From: Thomasclavelia ramosa DSM 1402
Lineage (GTDB): Bacteria; Bacillota_I; Bacilli_A; Erysipelotrichales; Coprobacillaceae
DNA length: 64,000 nt
Assembly (NCBI RefSeq): GCF_014131695.1
Contig: NZ_CP036346.1
Span: 1,550,001 to 1,614,000, forward strand
Direction of reading: 5' to 3'
A program made the translations under genes and the position numbers. Each line of letters opens with the position of its first letter. Position 1 is the stretch's first letter. Under the pieces are notes generated by a model. It worked only from the letters and a program-made list of their open reading frames with translations, made no database searches and was not told the origin of the DNA. Of this stretch, positions 61,780 through 64,000 are shown in pieces.

Positions 61780-63507
61780 TTATAGGCACTCATTTATATA
61801 AAATTTATTATCTTGACAACTATTTTTTAAAAAATTGGTCAACATTGTACATATATACGTACAATCACCAATTATTTCATTGTTTAAATCACTTTCAATA
61901 ATCAGTTCTTTGTTTGTTTTTGATAAGAAACAAACGATTTTATTTAGACTTTCATAATTAGTATAGATTATTTCACTGACCTCAATTTTAGAAGCACTTT
62001 CATGATAAATTGCATATCCAATTATTTTAGCATTATCATAAAATAATTTTATTTGATCGTTATAAGCACGGCAACGTGCAATTAAGTAATTTTGGTAATA
62101 GTCGATATCTCTTTTACGATAACCATTAAAATCTTTTGTGAAATCATTATATAATTTAAGTGAATTTACAAAATCCAGATCTTCAATAACTGTTAAATCA
62201 TAATCATTTTGATATGATTTTTTGTCAACATTTGTAATTTTATGATAATAATCTTTATTAAATCCAAAATTATAATAAATTTCTGGCATGTAAGCTTGAA
62301 GTAAAATCTTTTGACCAGCATATTTTGGCAAGTTAAGCACATAGTTCATTAACTTTTTCATCATTCCTTGCTTTTGATAATTCTTATTAGTAGCAACACC
62401 AAGAATAAAGTATGCCTTTATCTCCTGATTATCCAGAACAATGGTATATGGGACTATTTGCATCATTGAAACAAGGAAGTTGTTATTTTTTAATAGATAT
62501 GTATTTTCTTTGCTGTAACATTTCATAAAATAAAAGTTAGTTGTTTGCTTGTCTTCATCTTCAAAACTATCACGCCATAGGTCAATAATTGAATGCAGAT
62601 CATTATCTGCTGCCGGCATAATTGATAGGTTACTAGGAACAATATTATATTTCTTAACCATTTTAACTGGGTGCAGCATTTGTTTAGCACGGCGTAGTGA
62701 TTCTAATCCCATATCTTCCTCACGGTTAACAAATTCATAACCCTCAAAATTTCGTTCTAGGAAGAATTTACCAATCGCCACATATAATCCTCTAATATCT
62801 TTATTAGCCTTCTCTACGTGAATTTGAACGGTACTGTGTTTAAGTGGGGAACCAATAATAAATGCTTCTAACTGTCCGTTAATGTAAATACAGCCAGTTT
62901 TTATTTCCAATTCATGACGATGTACTAACAAGTAGACAATCCCGATATACTCAGAAATAACACTCTCTTCTATTCGATGAGAAAAATCCCATTTTTTGAG
63001 ACACTGTAAAACATTATCAACATCTTCATCTTCAATTTCTTTATAAATATAATTCGGATTTTCTTTAACAAACGCATTAAAGTGATTTCTTCTCTTTTGC
63101 ATTTTTTTTCCTGCCAAAGATTCTAGAGATTTTTTTGTATAGACATAATCATCAAAATCTTCATTATGCAAATACAAAAACTTATCTCCATATCTTTCTT
63201 TAATTAAACTCATAGATTCTTCAACAGCTAAATCGATTCTAAAAAGAAAGTTATGCTCTTTAGCATAGTTTTGCATATATTCGATTGCTTCATAGTAGTA
63301 CTCTGGTTTGCAAAAAGGCATTGCAAAAAACTTTTCGTCTAAATATGTGTGTAACATAACCATGAAATTATCTTTTATTTCATAATATATTTCATATTCA
63401 TGATCCCACATCATCATTGTGACAAAATTAGAATTATAGCCCTCATAATTTGCATCGTCTAAATATTTTTTTATTTTGTGATAATCGTTTAATAATAATT
63501 TTCGCAT
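61780..63507 (-). CDS. DUF2156 - Eis-like GNAT fusion protein
   Basis: 575 aa in two parts. Residues 1-285 resemble the LPG-synthase C-terminal/DUF2156 domain, itself a double GNAT fold (KKMQKRRNHFNAFVKENP, AFIIGSPL, LYVAIGKFFLERNFEGYEFVNREEDMGLESLRRAKQ). Residues 290-575 resemble Eis-type N-acetyltransferases (GVATNKNYQKQGMMKKLMNYVL holds the acetyl-CoA loop, then MPEIYYNFGF). DUF2156 proteins can aminoacylate lipids or act on peptides; the substrate here is unknown. AGGAG ribosome site. Confidence 0.75.
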   Translation of the reverse strand: MRKLLLNDYHKIKKYLDDANYEGYNSNFVTMMMWDHEYEIYYEIKDNFMVMLHTYLDEKFFAMPFCKPEYYYEAIEYMQNYAKEHNFLFRIDLAVEESMSLIKERYGDKFLYLHNEDFDDYVYTKKSLESLAGKKMQKRRNHFNAFVKENPNYIYKEIEDEDVDNVLQCLKKWDFSHRIEESVISEYIGIVYLLVHRHELEIKTGCIYINGQLEAFIIGSPLKHSTVQIHVEKANKDIRGLYVAIGKFFLERNFEGYEFVNREEDMGLESLRRAKQMLHPVKMVKKYNIVPSNLSIMPAADNDLHSIIDLWRDSFEDEDKQTTNFYFMKCYSKENTYLLKNNNFLVSMMQIVPYTIVLDNQEIKAYFILGVATNKNYQKQGMMKKLMNYVLNLPKYAGQKILLQAYMPEIYYNFGFNKDYYHKITNVDKKSYQNDYDLTVIEDLDFVNSLKLYNDFTKDFNGYRKRDIDYYQNYLIARCRAYNDQIKLFYDNAKIIGYAIYHESASKIEVSEIIYTNYESLNKIVCFLSKTNKELIIESDLNNEIIGDCTYICTMLTNFLKNSCQDNKFYINECL

Positions 63508-63522
63508 ATTACTCCTATTGTT

Positions 63523-64000
63523 TTATTTACCTAGCATTGCATTAATAAATTGTTTGGCAGTTCTTCCTGAAAATCCACCGTGACGAATTTCCCAAGTTAA
63601 TGCTTTTTGATGCAATTCGTTACGCTCCATCATTAAACCATATTGTTCGGCTAAACCATCAACAATATCTAAATAATTTTGACGATCTGGATGCATAAAT
63701 AAAATTTTAACACCAAATCTTGAACTTAATGATGTTTTTTCTTGTTTAGCATCATTTACATTAACCTCATCCTGATCTTGACGATCACCCCATGTTTGTT
63801 TTACTAAATGACGGCGATTACTTGTTGCATAAATCAAAATATTATCAGGTTTCTTTTCTAACCCGCCTTCAATGACTGCTTTTAAGTATTTATACTCAAT
63901 TTCAAATTCCTCAAACGATAAATCATCCATGAATAATACAAATTTATAATTACGTGACTGTAATTCTTGAATAATACTAGGAAGATTTATAAACTGATGT
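63523..64000 (-). CDS. DUF815-family AAA+ ATPase, C-terminal part
   Basis: The frame stays open to the window end (first full codon at 63999), so the N-terminal part with Walker A is missing. FVLFMDDLSFE is Walker B, ATSNRRHLVKQTWGDR the sensor region with arginine; the final GFSGRTAKQFINAML is typical of DUF815 proteins. Function in cells unknown. 15 bases upstream of the DUF2156-GNAT gene. Confidence 0.88.
   Translation of the reverse strand, partial: HQFINLPSIIQELQSRNYKFVLFMDDLSFEEFEIEYKYLKAVIEGGLEKKPDNILIYATSNRRHLVKQTWGDRQDQDEVNVNDAKQEKTSLSSRFGVKILFMHPDRQNYLDIVDGLAEQYGLMMERNELHQKALTWEIRHGGFSGRTAKQFINAMLGK

Overview
The window is AT-rich, mostly chromosomal DNA from a spore-forming low-GC Bacillota. 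The evidence is PolC-type polymerase III, spore genes (SpoIVB, SpoIIM, a SpoIIIAH-like protein, a Cse60-like protein), a late-competence comG operon and Bacillus-like gene order (uppS-cdsA-dxr-rseP-polC-rimP-nusA-ylxR-ylxQ-infB-rbfA; nusB-xseA-xseB-ispA-dxs-tlyA-recN-spoIVB; xerD-deoB). Protein style and small operon layout suggest the Erysipelotrichia (Coprobacillaceae / Clostridium ramosum group). That last step is inference.

Layout. 0-12.5 kb: isoprenoid and phospholipid genes, polC and the nusA-infB translation operon. 12.5-19.4 kb: an IS3 remnant, nagA, a mutarotase-like gene, two tiny genes (Cse60-like and a Cys-rich DUF1540 protein), then rsuA-like, trmB, a thioredoxin-like gene, a ytpR-like gene and acpS. 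19.6-24 kb: a pair of cyclic-di-GMP proteins (degenerate GGDEF-EAL, then intact GGDEF). 24.5-31.6 kb: ssb, lepA, a GH1 phospho-glycosidase, a class B PBP, rpmG and an MBL hydrolase. 31.6-36 kb: an accessory patch with an inactivated IS3-family transposase, a cell-surface tandem esterase and a broken MerR gene. 36.3-40 kb: comGA-GG. 40-55.3 kb: efp, spoIIIAH-like, an asp23-family gene, the nusB-recN operon, spoIVB, azlCD, dinB, spoIIM, xerD and deoB.

55.39-60.24 kb: a complete-looking 4.8-kb filamentous (inovirus-like) prophage, all on the minus strand. It lies between two copies of a Xer/dif site. The left copy is a near-textbook dif; the right copy keeps the XerC arm and spacer but has a different XerD arm, as expected if the phage borrowed host XerC/XerD at dif. 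The phage has no integrase of its own. It encodes an HUH Rep, a Zot/pI-type ATPase, an ssDNA-binding-like protein, 24-aa and 46-aa coat proteins, further membrane minor coat candidates, and an adsorption protein gene that appears to need a -1 ribosomal frameshift (in-phase slippery heptamer G GGT TTT). It also holds a cluster of hairpins that could be its origin and packaging signal, and an inverted near-copy of dif.

Every host gene left of dif runs on the plus strand and every one right of it (purF, a DUF2156-GNAT fusion, a DUF815 ATPase) on the minus strand. The window therefore seems to cross the replication terminus, with xerD only about 1.6 kb from dif. A second pattern worth attention: spoIVB and spoIIM both carry perfect inverted repeats that place the start codon in the 3' arm and the Shine-Dalgarno in or next to the loop.
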